A stretch of DNA of 60,767 nucleotides from NCBI GenBank assembly GCA_934234215.1, contig CAKQHB010000017.1, forward strand, positions 1-60,767, in the 5' to 3' direction. The DNA comes from an uncultured Cuneatibacter sp. (GTDB lineage: Bacteria > Bacillota > Clostridia > Lachnospirales > Lachnospiraceae). The position numbers and the translations under genes are program-made. Below are positions 15,413 to 23,532 of the stretch, in pieces. The notes beneath the pieces were generated by a model. The model was given only the letters and a program-made list of their open reading frames with translations, was not told the DNA's origin and did no database searches. Numbering within the stretch: the stretch's first letter is position 1; the number at the start of each line of letters is the position of its first letter.

Positions 15413-16072
15413 ATGAAAAAGAAAGAAAATCGTTTGATCCTGCCGATTTTGATCGCATTGGTAGCCTGTGTGATTTTGGCAGTGATGGTGTGGAATCGTT
15501 ATCAGGGCAAACAGGAAGCTGCCGGGGGCGGTGAGGAGTCGGTGCTTGTGGGGAGCGGCGGGTCCGTTGTGGAGAAGGTGGTGGAACTGCCTTCTTATGT
15601 AAAACAGGAGATTGTGCCGGTCAATGGCGTCGGTCGCCGGGGCGAGCAGTTGGAGGGAGTGACGGATATCGTCATTCACTATGTAGGCAATCCCGGAACG
15701 ACAGCAGAGCAGAACCGCAGTTATTATGCGCAGGCGGATACACAGGTCAGCTCTCATTTTCTGATCGGTTTGGATGGTGAAGTGATCCAGTGTATTCCAC
15801 TTGCAGAAAAATCTTCTGCCAGCAATGACCGAAATCGTGATACAATATCTATCGAGGTATGTCATCCCGACGATACCGGAAAATTCACAGACGCATCGTA
15901 TGATCGTCTGGTAGAGCTTACCACCTGGCTGTGTCAGGTATATGGACTGGATTCTTCCCATGTGATCCGTCATTATGATGTGACCGGGAAAGAGTGTCCG
16001 AGATACTTTGTCCAGCATGAAGATGCATGGGAGCAATTTAAACTGGATGTGGAGGAAGCATTGGGGAAATGA
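15413..16072 (+). CDS. Membrane-anchored N-acetylmuramoyl-L-alanine amidase (Amidase_2)
   Basis: A 219-residue cell-wall hydrolase. Residues 8-28 form one membrane segment, followed by a Gly/Ser linker and an Amidase_2/PGRP-like zinc domain (about 75-219). The likely zinc ligands are His89 (IVIHYVGN), His187 (IRHYDVTG) and Cys195 (KECP). It would cleave the lactyl-peptide bond of peptidoglycan outside the membrane. TAGGAGAGG precedes the ATG. The stop overlaps the start of the glucanotransferase gene by four bases, although the two functions look unrelated. Confidence 0.85.
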   Translation: MKKKENRLILPILIALVACVILAVMVWNRYQGKQEAAGGGEESVLVGSGGSVVEKVVELPSYVKQEIVPVNGVGRRGEQLEGVTDIVIHYVGNPGTTAEQNRSYYAQADTQVSSHFLIGLDGEVIQCIPLAEKSSASNDRNRDTISIEVCHPDDTGKFTDASYDRLVELTTWLCQVYGLDSSHVIRHYDVTGKECPRYFVQHEDAWEQFKLDVEEALGK

Positions 16073-17601
16073 GCGAGAAGAAGCAAAGCCGTTTTTCAGG
16101 TGTGCTGCTACCGGTGAGCAGTCTGCCCTCACCGTATGGGATCGGCAATTTCGGAAAAGAGGCGAGAAACTGGATTGATCTTTTAGCAGAAAATGGCCAG
16201 CATTACTGGCAGGTATTGCCCTTAGGGCCCGTCAGCTACGGCGACAGTCCCTACCAGGGCTTTTCTGCGTTTGCGGGAAATCCGTATTATATTGATCTGG
16301 ATGCACTGTCTGAGGAAGGACTGGTGCCAATCGAGTATGTGAACTGCTTTACCTGGGGCAGAGAGGAAGAAAAGGTATCCTACGATCTGCTGTATGAAAG
16401 CCGGTTTCAGGTATTACGTGCCGCATGGGCTGCCAGCAGCTATGGGGAGACAGCGGAGTACCGCACATTTGAGCAGGAGAATGCGTATTGGTTAGAGGAT
16501 TATGCGCTGTTTATGTCCTGCAAGAACCATTTTGGCGGAAGAAACTGGATGGAATGGGACGAAGATATTCGGATGCGTCAGCCGGAAGCGCTGGAGCATT
16601 ACAGAGAATTGCTGATGCGGGATATTTCCTTCTGGAAGTTTCTGCAGTTTACATTTTTCCGCCAGTGGAAGCAGGTGCGTGCCTATGCCGCAGAGAAAGG
16701 CGTAGAGATCATCGGAGATATCCCAATCTATGTAGCGATGGACAGTGCGGATGTGTGGACACATCCGGAATTGTTTGATATGGATGAAGAGAAGCGTCCC
16801 AAGACCGTGGCAGGATGTCCGCCGGATCTGTTCTCCGCAGATGGACAGCTGTGGGGGAATCCGATCTACAATTGGAAGTATCAGGAGGAGACCGGATTTG
16901 CATGGTGGAAAGAGCGCATGAAGGCGACAGCGAAGCTGTATGACTGCATCCGCATTGACCACTTTATCGGTGTTGTGCGTTACTATTCGATTCCCTATGG
17001 GGATACGAATGCCCGCGGTGGCTGGTATACACCGGGTCCGGGACTGCATCTGATGGATGCGATTCATTCGGTACTGGGTGAGACAAAGCTGATTGCAGAA
17101 GATCTCGGTGTGAATACGCAGGAGGTCAAGGATGCGCTGGCAGAAACCGGGCTTCCGGGTATGAAGGTATTGGGCTTTGCCTTTGGCAGTGGCTCGGATA
17201 ATGAATATCTGCCGCACAATTACACGACGACAAATTGTGTGGTTTATCTGGGAACTCATGACAATGAGACAGCAGCGGGCTATCTGGAGAACCTGTCTGA
17301 GGAAGTGCGGGAGGAAGTATATACATACCTTGGCATTGCGAAGGACGCGACGATTTCCGAGGGCGTGCAGGCGATGATCCGGGATGCATGGAAGAGTATC
17401 GCACAGACCGCAATCGTGACTGCACAGGATATTTTGGGACTGGGTAATGAGGCGCGTATGAACTTCCCGTCTACGATCGGAGAAAACTGGCGCTGGAGAT
17501 TAAAGCCGGGTCAGCTTGGAAATGAAGAGCTGAAGTGGCTGCGTCAGTGTACGAAGATGTATGGACGTTTCTGTGAGGAACCGCAGCGAGCTTCCCGGTA
17601 A
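16069..17601 (+). CDS. malQ: 4-alpha-glucanotransferase (GH77), copy 1
   Basis: A 510-residue amylomaltase that transfers 1,4-alpha-glucan segments between maltodextrins, releasing glucose. The family opening (SGVLLPVSSLPSPYGIGNFG) and the catalytic residues are clear: nucleophile Asp297 (RIDHF), acid/base Glu344 (IAEDLG) and stabiliser Asp398 (GTHDNET). It overlaps the amidase gene by four bases. A second, diverged copy lies at 29213-30685 next to the phosphorylase. This copy's neighbours suggest constitutive rather than sugar-linked expression. Confidence 0.95.
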   Translation: MSEKKQSRFSGVLLPVSSLPSPYGIGNFGKEARNWIDLLAENGQHYWQVLPLGPVSYGDSPYQGFSAFAGNPYYIDLDALSEEGLVPIEYVNCFTWGREEEKVSYDLLYESRFQVLRAAWAASSYGETAEYRTFEQENAYWLEDYALFMSCKNHFGGRNWMEWDEDIRMRQPEALEHYRELLMRDISFWKFLQFTFFRQWKQVRAYAAEKGVEIIGDIPIYVAMDSADVWTHPELFDMDEEKRPKTVAGCPPDLFSADGQLWGNPIYNWKYQEETGFAWWKERMKATAKLYDCIRIDHFIGVVRYYSIPYGDTNARGGWYTPGPGLHLMDAIHSVLGETKLIAEDLGVNTQEVKDALAETGLPGMKVLGFAFGSGSDNEYLPHNYTTTNCVVYLGTHDNETAAGYLENLSEEVREEVYTYLGIAKDATISEGVQAMIRDAWKSIAQTAIVTAQDILGLGNEARMNFPSTIGENWRWRLKPGQLGNEELKWLRQCTKMYGRFCEEPQRASR

Positions 17602-17623
17602 ATAAAAAAAACTCCCGGAAAAT

Positions 17624-17757
17624 AAAAAAGAATGTGCCTTGGCACATTCTCGCGCCGAGCGCGGTCGCTTGCGACATATTTCTTCTTCGCGCGAGTGCGC
17701 ATCCCGCGGAGCGCTTTTTGGTTTTATAGGAAATGCAACGCAATTTCCTATAAAACC
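17624..17757 (-). repeat. Structured intergenic element, copy 2 (inverted)
   Basis: Minus-strand copy. Reading from 17757 down, it opens with the hairpin arm GGTTTTATAGGAAAT and continues with AAAAAGCGCTCCGCG, the A-type middle GGATGCGCACTCGCGCGAAG and then GTCGCAAGCGACCGCGCTCGG. It closes with the Y-type hairpin GAATGTGCC/GGCACATTC and a T run. The A-type middle matches copy 1, while the Y-type end matches copy 4. Confidence 0.8.
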
Positions 17758-17761
17758 AGAA

Positions 17762-17788
17762 AAGACTTCCGTTTGTTGGAAGTCTTTC
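17762..17788 (+). terminator. Hairpin downstream of element copy 2
   Basis: AAAGACTTCC (17762-17771) and GGAAGTCTTT (17779-17788) form a perfect 10-bp stem with a 7-base loop. The T run after it is short, so it may be a terminator or only an RNA hairpin. Confidence 0.5.
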
Positions 17789-17946
17789 GGTATAAGGGAG
17801 GATACAATGAAAAAATGAACTTTCTCGTTTGGTGGGTACGAGAATTAGTTATCTTTTACTGATGTAATTAGTATAAAGAAAAGAAGTGAAGAAACAATGT
17901 TTTTGGTGTAAAAACATTTTGAATGGTTTGTGAATAAAATATGAAC
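17789..17946 (+). other. Non-coding stretch with a ribosome site and three-codon ORF
   Basis: AGGGAGG (17796-17802) is followed at 17808 by ATG-AAA-AAA-TGA, then by a small stem TTCTCGT/ACGAGAA (17822-17844). No longer reading frame follows. It may be the remains of a lost gene or a very short leader peptide. The rest is AT-rich with no recognisable gene. Confidence 0.4.
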
Positions 17947-17975
17947 ATGACACATATGCCGGATAGGGGTATAAT
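17947..17975 (+). promoter_or_regulatory. Promoter of the cyclophilin gene
   Basis: ATGACA (17947-17952), a 17-bp spacer and a perfect TATAAT (17970-17975). The coding start is at 18010. Confidence 0.75.
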
Positions 17976-18009
17976 AGAGTCATGTAATAAGAAAGGAAGG
18001 ATTGAATTT

Positions 18010-18525
18010 ATGAATCCAGTAGTTACTTTTGAGATGGCAGATGGCGGTATCATCAAGGCAGAGTTGTACCCGGAGATCGCTCCGAATACCGTTGCAAACT
18101 TTATCAGTCTGGTACAGAAGGGTTTTTATGACGGCGTGATTTTCCACCGTGTCATTCCGGGCTTTATGATCCAGGGCGGAGATCCGGAAGGCACCGGTAT
18201 GGGTGGTCCCGGATATTCCATCAAGGGTGAGTTCAGCCAGAACGGTTTTTCCAACCAGATGAAGCACACCACAGGTGTCCTGTCTATGGCTCGTACCATG
18301 ATGCCTGATTCTGCAGGTTCCCAGTTCTTTATCATGCACAAGAATGCTCCTCATCTGGATGGCGCATACGCTGCATTTGGTAAGGTAACAGAGGGTATGG
18401 ATGTGGTTGACCGCATTGCAATGACCAGATGTTATGCAAACGATCGCCCGATGGAAGATCAGGTGATGAAGAAGGTAACCGTTGATACCTTTGGTGAGAC
18501 TTATCCGGAACCGGAGAAGTGCTGA
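18010..18525 (+). CDS. Cyclophilin-type peptidyl-prolyl cis-trans isomerase
   Basis: A 171-residue cytosolic foldase that speeds proline isomerisation. Cyclophilin motifs are clear: FHRVIPGFMIQGGDPEGTG, then MARTMMPDSAGSQFFIMH and AAFGKVTEGMDVVD. The catalytic Arg is in FHRV and the substrate-binding Phe in SQFFIM. The start at 18010 has GAAAGGAAGG upstream; an in-frame ATG at 17941 overlaps the promoter and is rejected. It is a single-gene unit with its own promoter and terminator. Confidence 0.95.
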   Translation: MNPVVTFEMADGGIIKAELYPEIAPNTVANFISLVQKGFYDGVIFHRVIPGFMIQGGDPEGTGMGGPGYSIKGEFSQNGFSNQMKHTTGVLSMARTMMPDSAGSQFFIMHKNAPHLDGAYAAFGKVTEGMDVVDRIAMTRCYANDRPMEDQVMKKVTVDTFGETYPEPEKC

Positions 18526-18556
18526 TCGGTTTAAACAGTTCAAATGGATTTTCGGG

Positions 18557-18590
18557 ACACAGGAAGGAGTGATCTTTCCTGTGTTTTTTT
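18557..18590 (+). terminator. Terminator of the cyclophilin gene
   Basis: ACACAGGAA pairs with TTCCTGTGT around GGAGTGATCT and is followed by seven T. Confidence 0.88.
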
Positions 18591-18614
18591 GCTTTATAGG
18601 AAATTGCGTTGCAT
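18591..18614 (+). repeat. Structured intergenic element, 5' fragment
   Basis: The first 24 bases of the element (GCTTTATAGGAAATTGCGTTGCAT) follow the terminator T run directly. The rest of the element is missing, so this is a truncated fifth copy. Confidence 0.7.
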
Positions 18615-18621
18615 AAGTATA

Positions 18622-18679
18622 TTTTTTTGCATTCCCGGTATAAAATCAGGTATGATTTTTTGCATTTCTGAGCTAAACT
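18622..18679 (+). promoter_or_regulatory. Regulated promoter of the two-component operon
   Basis: Two copies of TTTTTTGCAT, with GCAT at 18629 and 18662, are 33 bp apart (about three helix turns). A -10-like TAAACT (18674-18679) lies 12 bases after the second GCAT, and there is no good -35. The same layout occurs upstream of the binding-protein gene at 23533, so these are likely activator boxes, probably for the AraC-type regulator encoded just downstream. Confidence 0.6.
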
Positions 18680-18711
18680 GGAGCTAAGAAAAAAAGAAAC
18701 CGGGGGCAGAT

Positions 18712-20304
18712 ATGGAATTGTTAAAACTGGTCATTGTGGACGATGAACCGATTTTATTAAAAGGATTGCTCACGACGTATGATTGGGAGCAGATGGGCTT
18801 TCAGGTCGTGGGGACAGCACAGAGCGGGGAGCAGGCAATGCAGGTCATTGAGGAGACTCGTCCGGATGCGGTATTGACGGATATTCGGATGAAGCAGATG
18901 ACAGGACTGGATGTGATGGAGCAGGTGCGGCAGACGAGAAAGGATTGTCTGTTTATTGTGCTGAGCGCGTATCGGGATTTTGACTATGCGCAGAAGGCAT
19001 GTGATCTGGGTGCATTCGCGTATTTGCTGAAGCCCATTGAGGATGACAAGCTGTTAGAGACGATGAGCAGCGCCTATGAATCCTGCATGAAGCAGCGCCG
19101 GAGTGCGGAAAAGGTCGCAAATCTGGAGAAGGTGATCCAAGGCGATTCGGACAGCTTTTTACAGATGGTGGTGCAGAAATATCTGCAAAAGGAAATCTCT
19201 TCGGAGAAGATGCAGCAGGTGTTGGATGCAACAGGACAGACGATCGGGCGGGATGACCGGTTCGTGACGCTGATGGCGGGCGTGGATCTGGCGTACAAGA
19301 TCACGAATGCGCTGGAATATGAAGCGTCCTGTTTTGTCCTGAAAAAAGAATTGCAGGAGCGGATTGAAGGCATATATAACTGCTGGGATTTTGTAATGCA
19401 AAAGGATGGAATCGTTTTTGTGATCCGAACAACGGAGAATACGACTGTTCGTAAGCTGAAACAACTGCTGGATCAGGTGCGAGAGGAGCAGAACAGCCCG
19501 ATCATCGGGGCAATCTCAAAGCCGTACAAGGGTCTGGACGGAATCCGTCGAAGCTATGAGGAGGCAAAGCAGCTGCTGGAGCTGGCGGCATCGTCAAAGG
19601 CTGGCATTCTCACCACATTGGAGCTGGCAGGGGAGCGGGCAGAGCGCAGCAGCTCTACGGAGGAGGAAGCTGTGCTGCTTCACGCGGTGCGAAAGAACGA
19701 TGCGGCGGCAATGAAGCAGGCATTTATCGAGCTGATCTATGCCCTTCCGGAAGGGGAGGAGGCGCAGGTGCAAAAGCTCCATGAAGTGATGCTGCAGGCA
19801 GAGATGATGATTGAGAGCAGCTACGGCATGACGGAAGAGCTGAAAAAGCAATTTCGCAATTATTATGCGAATATGGAGCATCTGAATGCCTCTCGAACGG
19901 TAGATGTGTGCTATAAGATTCTTGGCGGTGCAATTGAGGCGAGATGCGCAGCTGCGGCGGAACAAGAAAGCAGCGGCAGCAAAGAATATATGCGGGAGGC
20001 AATCGCGTATATTGAGGAGCACCTGGAAGAGGAGGAGCTGTCCATCGTGTCGGTGGCAGCTTACATTTATCTGAATCCGGTCTACTTTGGAAGAGTGTTC
20101 AAAGAGACGATGCAGATGTCTTTTAAGAAGTATTTGCTGCAGCGCAGGATGGAGCGGGCAAAGAAAATCCTGCAGACCAAGACCGACAGCATCAGCAGTA
20201 TTTGTGAAGAAATCGGAATCAACAATCCTTCTTATTTCTCGCATCTGTTCAAAGAATACACCGGCAAGCTGCCCAGTGAGTATAAAAAGGAATTTGAAAC
20301 ATGA
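18712..20304 (+). CDS. AraC-type response regulator (YesN-like)
   Basis: A 530-residue two-component regulator. A receiver domain (1-120) has the acidic pair in VIVDDEPI and the phospho-acceptor Asp57 in LTDIRMK. A long linker domain occupies about 130-410. The C-terminal 100 residues form an AraC double helix-turn-helix (SIVSVAAYIYLNPVYFGRVFK, then SSICEEIGINNPSYFSHLFKEY). It overlaps the kinase gene by four bases. Its position upstream of an alpha-glucan importer, and matching boxes at its own promoter and at the importer promoter, suggest it activates both. Confidence 0.93.
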   Translation: MELLKLVIVDDEPILLKGLLTTYDWEQMGFQVVGTAQSGEQAMQVIEETRPDAVLTDIRMKQMTGLDVMEQVRQTRKDCLFIVLSAYRDFDYAQKACDLGAFAYLLKPIEDDKLLETMSSAYESCMKQRRSAEKVANLEKVIQGDSDSFLQMVVQKYLQKEISSEKMQQVLDATGQTIGRDDRFVTLMAGVDLAYKITNALEYEASCFVLKKELQERIEGIYNCWDFVMQKDGIVFVIRTTENTTVRKLKQLLDQVREEQNSPIIGAISKPYKGLDGIRRSYEEAKQLLELAASSKAGILTTLELAGERAERSSSTEEEAVLLHAVRKNDAAAMKQAFIELIYALPEGEEAQVQKLHEVMLQAEMMIESSYGMTEELKKQFRNYYANMEHLNASRTVDVCYKILGGAIEARCAAAAEQESSGSKEYMREAIAYIEEHLEEEELSIVSVAAYIYLNPVYFGRVFKETMQMSFKKYLLQRRMERAKKILQTKTDSISSICEEIGINNPSYFSHLFKEYTGKLPSEYKKEFET

Positions 20305-22073
20305 AGAAAAAAATTACGGGCTTTCAGCGAAAATATCTGATCTATGCCGGCGGTCTGCTGCTCATCGCGATTCTGTTGTCCAGTGTGGGTGTCTGGTATT
20401 ATATGCGCAAAAATATGATGGGGATCGTGACGGATCAGTACAGATTCCGAAATGAAAAGTCGGGAATGGCGCTGGATAATCTGTTTCAGACGTCGGACAA
20501 GGTGCTGGAGGAGTGCATTTTCAACGATCAGGTGCAGGAGAGCTTGAAGGCAAAGCCACTGGCAGAGGTGGAAAAAAACTCCCTGAGTAAATATTTCGCC
20601 TACATCAATCTGGACGCGGTGTCGGAATATTGCTATGTGGACAATAAGCAGAATATTTACACAAGATCCTATTCCAAGCTGACTTATGATAAATTTGCCA
20701 CCAGCGGTCTGCTGGAGCATCTGGGCAATTCTTATGCAAATACGGTGTGGTTTCTGGCAAAGGACACGCTGTTCGGCAATGGAGAGCTGGCCCTGTTTCT
20801 CGGTCGAAAGGTGCATAGTCTGGAGTATGCCCATGAGCCGGGCTATCTGTTCTTAAAGATGGACAGCAGTTTTCTGAACAGTGTGCGGGAGATGGGAGAT
20901 TCCGTGAGCAACGAGGCAGCAATCGGCGTGTTGGATGCCGAGGGCACTGTGTGTGCGGCGTGGTATCCCAAATATTTTTCCATGAGCCGCAGCACATTGA
21001 CGAGACTGGGGAAACTGGTGGAAGAGACCAGGTCAGGTGTCGTGGTGCAGAGCGAAAAGGTGGCAGATGGAATGCTGTTTGCATATCGTCAGGCGGAGAC
21101 CGGCTTTACAGTATTTACGATCGTGCCGGAGCTTGTTTTAACGAAGGGCAGCAGACAGGTGGTATGGGTGCTGCTTGTGATCTATCTGTTTGTCATCGCA
21201 TTTGCCGGTGTGCTCAGTATTTATTTTTCAAAGCGGATCACAAAGCCGATCTGGGCCATCAGCAAGGCAATGACGGAGTTTGATGCGGAGGAGAAGGCGG
21301 AGCCGATCCACCTGAACACGAAGACGGAGCTGGATCAGATCGGAAACTCTTATAATAAGATGGTAAGCAACATACAGGAGCTGTTGGCGGAGATCAAGGT
21401 ACAGCAGCAGGAGCTGCGCACCAGTGAGCTGAACATGCTCATCAGTCAGATCAATCCTCACTTTTTGTATAATACGCTGGACACCATCTACATGCTGGCA
21501 CGAATCAACAAAGAAGAGACAACAATGAAGATGATCCAATCGCTGTCGAAATATTTGCGGTTGTCACTGAGCAAGGGAAGCGATATTGTGACTGTGGCAG
21601 ATGAGCTGGAGAATGTGAAGAGTTATTTGCAGATCCAGGAGATCCGAAATGAAAATCTGTTTACTTACACTGTGGATTGTGGAGTCGATGCGGAACAAAC
21701 GTGGGTATTGAAACTGATTTTGCAGCCGCTTGTGGAAAATGCGATCAAGCATGGATTTTGTGAAATCTACGAGGGCGGAATCATTCAGATCCGCGTGTAC
21801 GAGGAAGAGGAGTTCCTCGTGCTGAGTGTGTTCAACAATGGAAAGCCCATCGATCCGAAGACGGCGGAGAAGATCAATGCGCTGAATGACAAGCCGATCT
21901 CGGAGGTGAAGAATTGTTTTCCGGATCAGAAAAATGGCTATGGGGTAACGAATGTTTTGACGAGACTGCGCCTGAAATATGGAAAGCGCGTGCAGTATTG
22001 TTATGAGGCGCAGAAGGATGGAACGCTTTGTATTATCCGGATTCCGGGAAAAGGGGAAAGTGAAAATGTATAA
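20301..22073 (+). CDS. YesM-like sensor histidine kinase
   Basis: A 590-residue membrane kinase. It has a membrane segment at about 12-32, a large extracellular sensor region, a second membrane segment near 285-307 and a HAMP region. The phospho-acceptor His387 lies in QINPHFLYNTLDT, the mark of the His_kinase/YesM family, and the ATPase domain has VENAIKHG and GYGVTNVL. It pairs with the AraC-type regulator upstream. Its 3' end overlaps the lipoprotein gene by eight bases, implying the lipoprotein is part of the sensing unit. Confidence 0.93.
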   Translation: MKKKITGFQRKYLIYAGGLLLIAILLSSVGVWYYMRKNMMGIVTDQYRFRNEKSGMALDNLFQTSDKVLEECIFNDQVQESLKAKPLAEVEKNSLSKYFAYINLDAVSEYCYVDNKQNIYTRSYSKLTYDKFATSGLLEHLGNSYANTVWFLAKDTLFGNGELALFLGRKVHSLEYAHEPGYLFLKMDSSFLNSVREMGDSVSNEAAIGVLDAEGTVCAAWYPKYFSMSRSTLTRLGKLVEETRSGVVVQSEKVADGMLFAYRQAETGFTVFTIVPELVLTKGSRQVVWVLLVIYLFVIAFAGVLSIYFSKRITKPIWAISKAMTEFDAEEKAEPIHLNTKTELDQIGNSYNKMVSNIQELLAEIKVQQQELRTSELNMLISQINPHFLYNTLDTIYMLARINKEETTMKMIQSLSKYLRLSLSKGSDIVTVADELENVKSYLQIQEIRNENLFTYTVDCGVDAEQTWVLKLILQPLVENAIKHGFCEIYEGGIIQIRVYEEEEFLVLSVFNNGKPIDPKTAEKINALNDKPISEVKNCFPDQKNGYGVTNVLTRLRLKYGKRVQYCYEAQKDGTLCIIRIPGKGESENV

Positions 22074-23370
22074 GAAAAAGACGTTTTCGACGACAGCAGG
22101 GCGTATTGCGGCGATGGTACTGGCAGCGGGGCTTGTGTGCGTCAGCGGGTGCGGCAAAACGGAGCGCCAGGCAGATGCAGATGCCGCGCCGGAGGGAGTG
22201 CAGATCCCGATTATTCTGACAGTAGATCCCACAACGGGTAAGCGAAACAATCAGGATCTGGCGGATGCGTTCAACAAGGCGTATGAGGGACGCTATTCGC
22301 TGGATGTGGAGTGGGTGCTGGAGACGGAGGAGGAATACCGTCAAAATCTCAAGCGCATGAACGTGACGGGAAAGCTCCCGGCGCTTATTTATGATGTGTG
22401 TACAGTGCCCTCTTTTTATCAGCGAATGGTGGAAGAGGAGCGGCTGGTGAATCTGACGGAGCGTGTGACGTCGGATGCGGAATGGATGGAAATGATCGAG
22501 CCGTCGGTACTGGAGGGCAGTACTTACGAGGACGGACAGTTGTATTTGGCACCCATCAGCACAGCGGCATTCACCTGTTCAGGGATGTTCTATAATACGG
22601 AATTGTTTGCGAAGGCGGGAATCGACACATTTCCGACAACGTGGGATGAATTTTGGAAGGATCTGGATCTGCTGGAACAGAGCGGGATCACACCGCTGGC
22701 ATTGCATACGGAGGGGACTGGCTGGGCGCCGATGCTGATCGCCACGGCAGCGACGGCGCAGACACCGGAGGGAGAAGAATTCCTGCGGGAAATGCTGCCG
22801 GACAGTTACGATACGCCGGCAGGATATACATTGGTGCAGACGCTGCAAAAATTGTTTGCCTACACAACGAAGGATGCGCTGCACGTAGACTATGATGTGG
22901 CGTACTCGAATTTCTTTTCCGGCAAGGCGGCAATGCTGCCAAACGGATATTGGCTGATCGGACAGATTCCGGATGGCTGGGAGGACAAAGTTCGCTTTGC
23001 GGCATTTCCGGAAGGGACGCTGGTGGCATCTCCGGAGACCTTTGGATGGGCGATCGTGGCGGATTATGATGAAGAAGTGCAGGAAGGCGCGATGGAATTC
23101 CTGAAATTCCGAACCCGTTACAACTGGCAGGAAAAACAGACACTATTTGCGGAAAACAGCGCGGAGGCGGGCTCGGTGCTGGCAGATTATCTGCAGGCAT
23201 TCACGGATGCAGAAAAGATTATTCCGAACTATCAGACCAAGTGGAACTCTGTGCTGCAGGAAGAAACCATCGGAAAAGGATTGCCGCTGCTGGCGGAGGG
23301 CGAGATCTCCATTGAGGAATTTCTTGAAATGATGGAGGAGAGCATTTTGGAGTATCAAGCAGAACAGTAA
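22066..23370 (+). CDS. Sugar-binding lipoprotein linked to the sensor kinase
   Basis: A 434-residue extracellular solute-binding protein of the family 1 type. A signal peptide ends in the lipobox CVSGC (Cys at about 28), so it is tethered to the outer face of the membrane. Typical binding-protein segments appear (MFYNTELFAKAGIDTFPTTW, then GKAAMLPNGYW). The start at 22066 is chosen because translation from there gives a proper signal peptide and overlaps the kinase stop. Being in the regulator-kinase operon and separated from the permeases by a terminator, it may act as a sensor subunit presenting sugar to the kinase. Confidence 0.88.
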   Translation: MYKKKTFSTTAGRIAAMVLAAGLVCVSGCGKTERQADADAAPEGVQIPIILTVDPTTGKRNNQDLADAFNKAYEGRYSLDVEWVLETEEEYRQNLKRMNVTGKLPALIYDVCTVPSFYQRMVEEERLVNLTERVTSDAEWMEMIEPSVLEGSTYEDGQLYLAPISTAAFTCSGMFYNTELFAKAGIDTFPTTWDEFWKDLDLLEQSGITPLALHTEGTGWAPMLIATAATAQTPEGEEFLREMLPDSYDTPAGYTLVQTLQKLFAYTTKDALHVDYDVAYSNFFSGKAAMLPNGYWLIGQIPDGWEDKVRFAAFPEGTLVASPETFGWAIVADYDEEVQEGAMEFLKFRTRYNWQEKQTLFAENSAEAGSVLADYLQAFTDAEKIIPNYQTKWNSVLQEETIGKGLPLLAEGEISIEEFLEMMEESILEYQAEQ

Positions 23371-23381
23371 TCGAAATCATA

Positions 23382-23418
23382 AAAAATAAACTGGTTTTTG
23401 TGATCAGTTTATTTTTTT
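23382..23418 (+). terminator. Terminator of the two-component operon
   Basis: AAAAATAAACTG pairs with CAGTTTATTTTT around an 11-base loop and runs into seven T. The T run is also the left half of the first TTTTTTGCAT box of the next promoter. Confidence 0.85.
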
Positions 23419-23469
23419 GCATGCAAGGTTGAATATTTGATATGGGATTTTGCATAAGATTGTTAAAAT
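23412..23469 (+). promoter_or_regulatory. Regulated promoter of the alpha-glucan importer
   Basis: TTTTGCAT boxes with GCAT at 23419 and 23452 are 33 bp apart, and TAAAAT (23464-23469) lies 12 bases after the second GCAT. Box sequence, box spacing and -10 spacing equal those at 18622-18679. The absence of a good -35 fits an activator-dependent promoter. Confidence 0.62.
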
Positions 23470-23532
23470 AAAGGCACAAACAAACGAGATGCGTAAAGAC
23501 GCATGCATCAAAAAAGAAATGGGGGACACACA

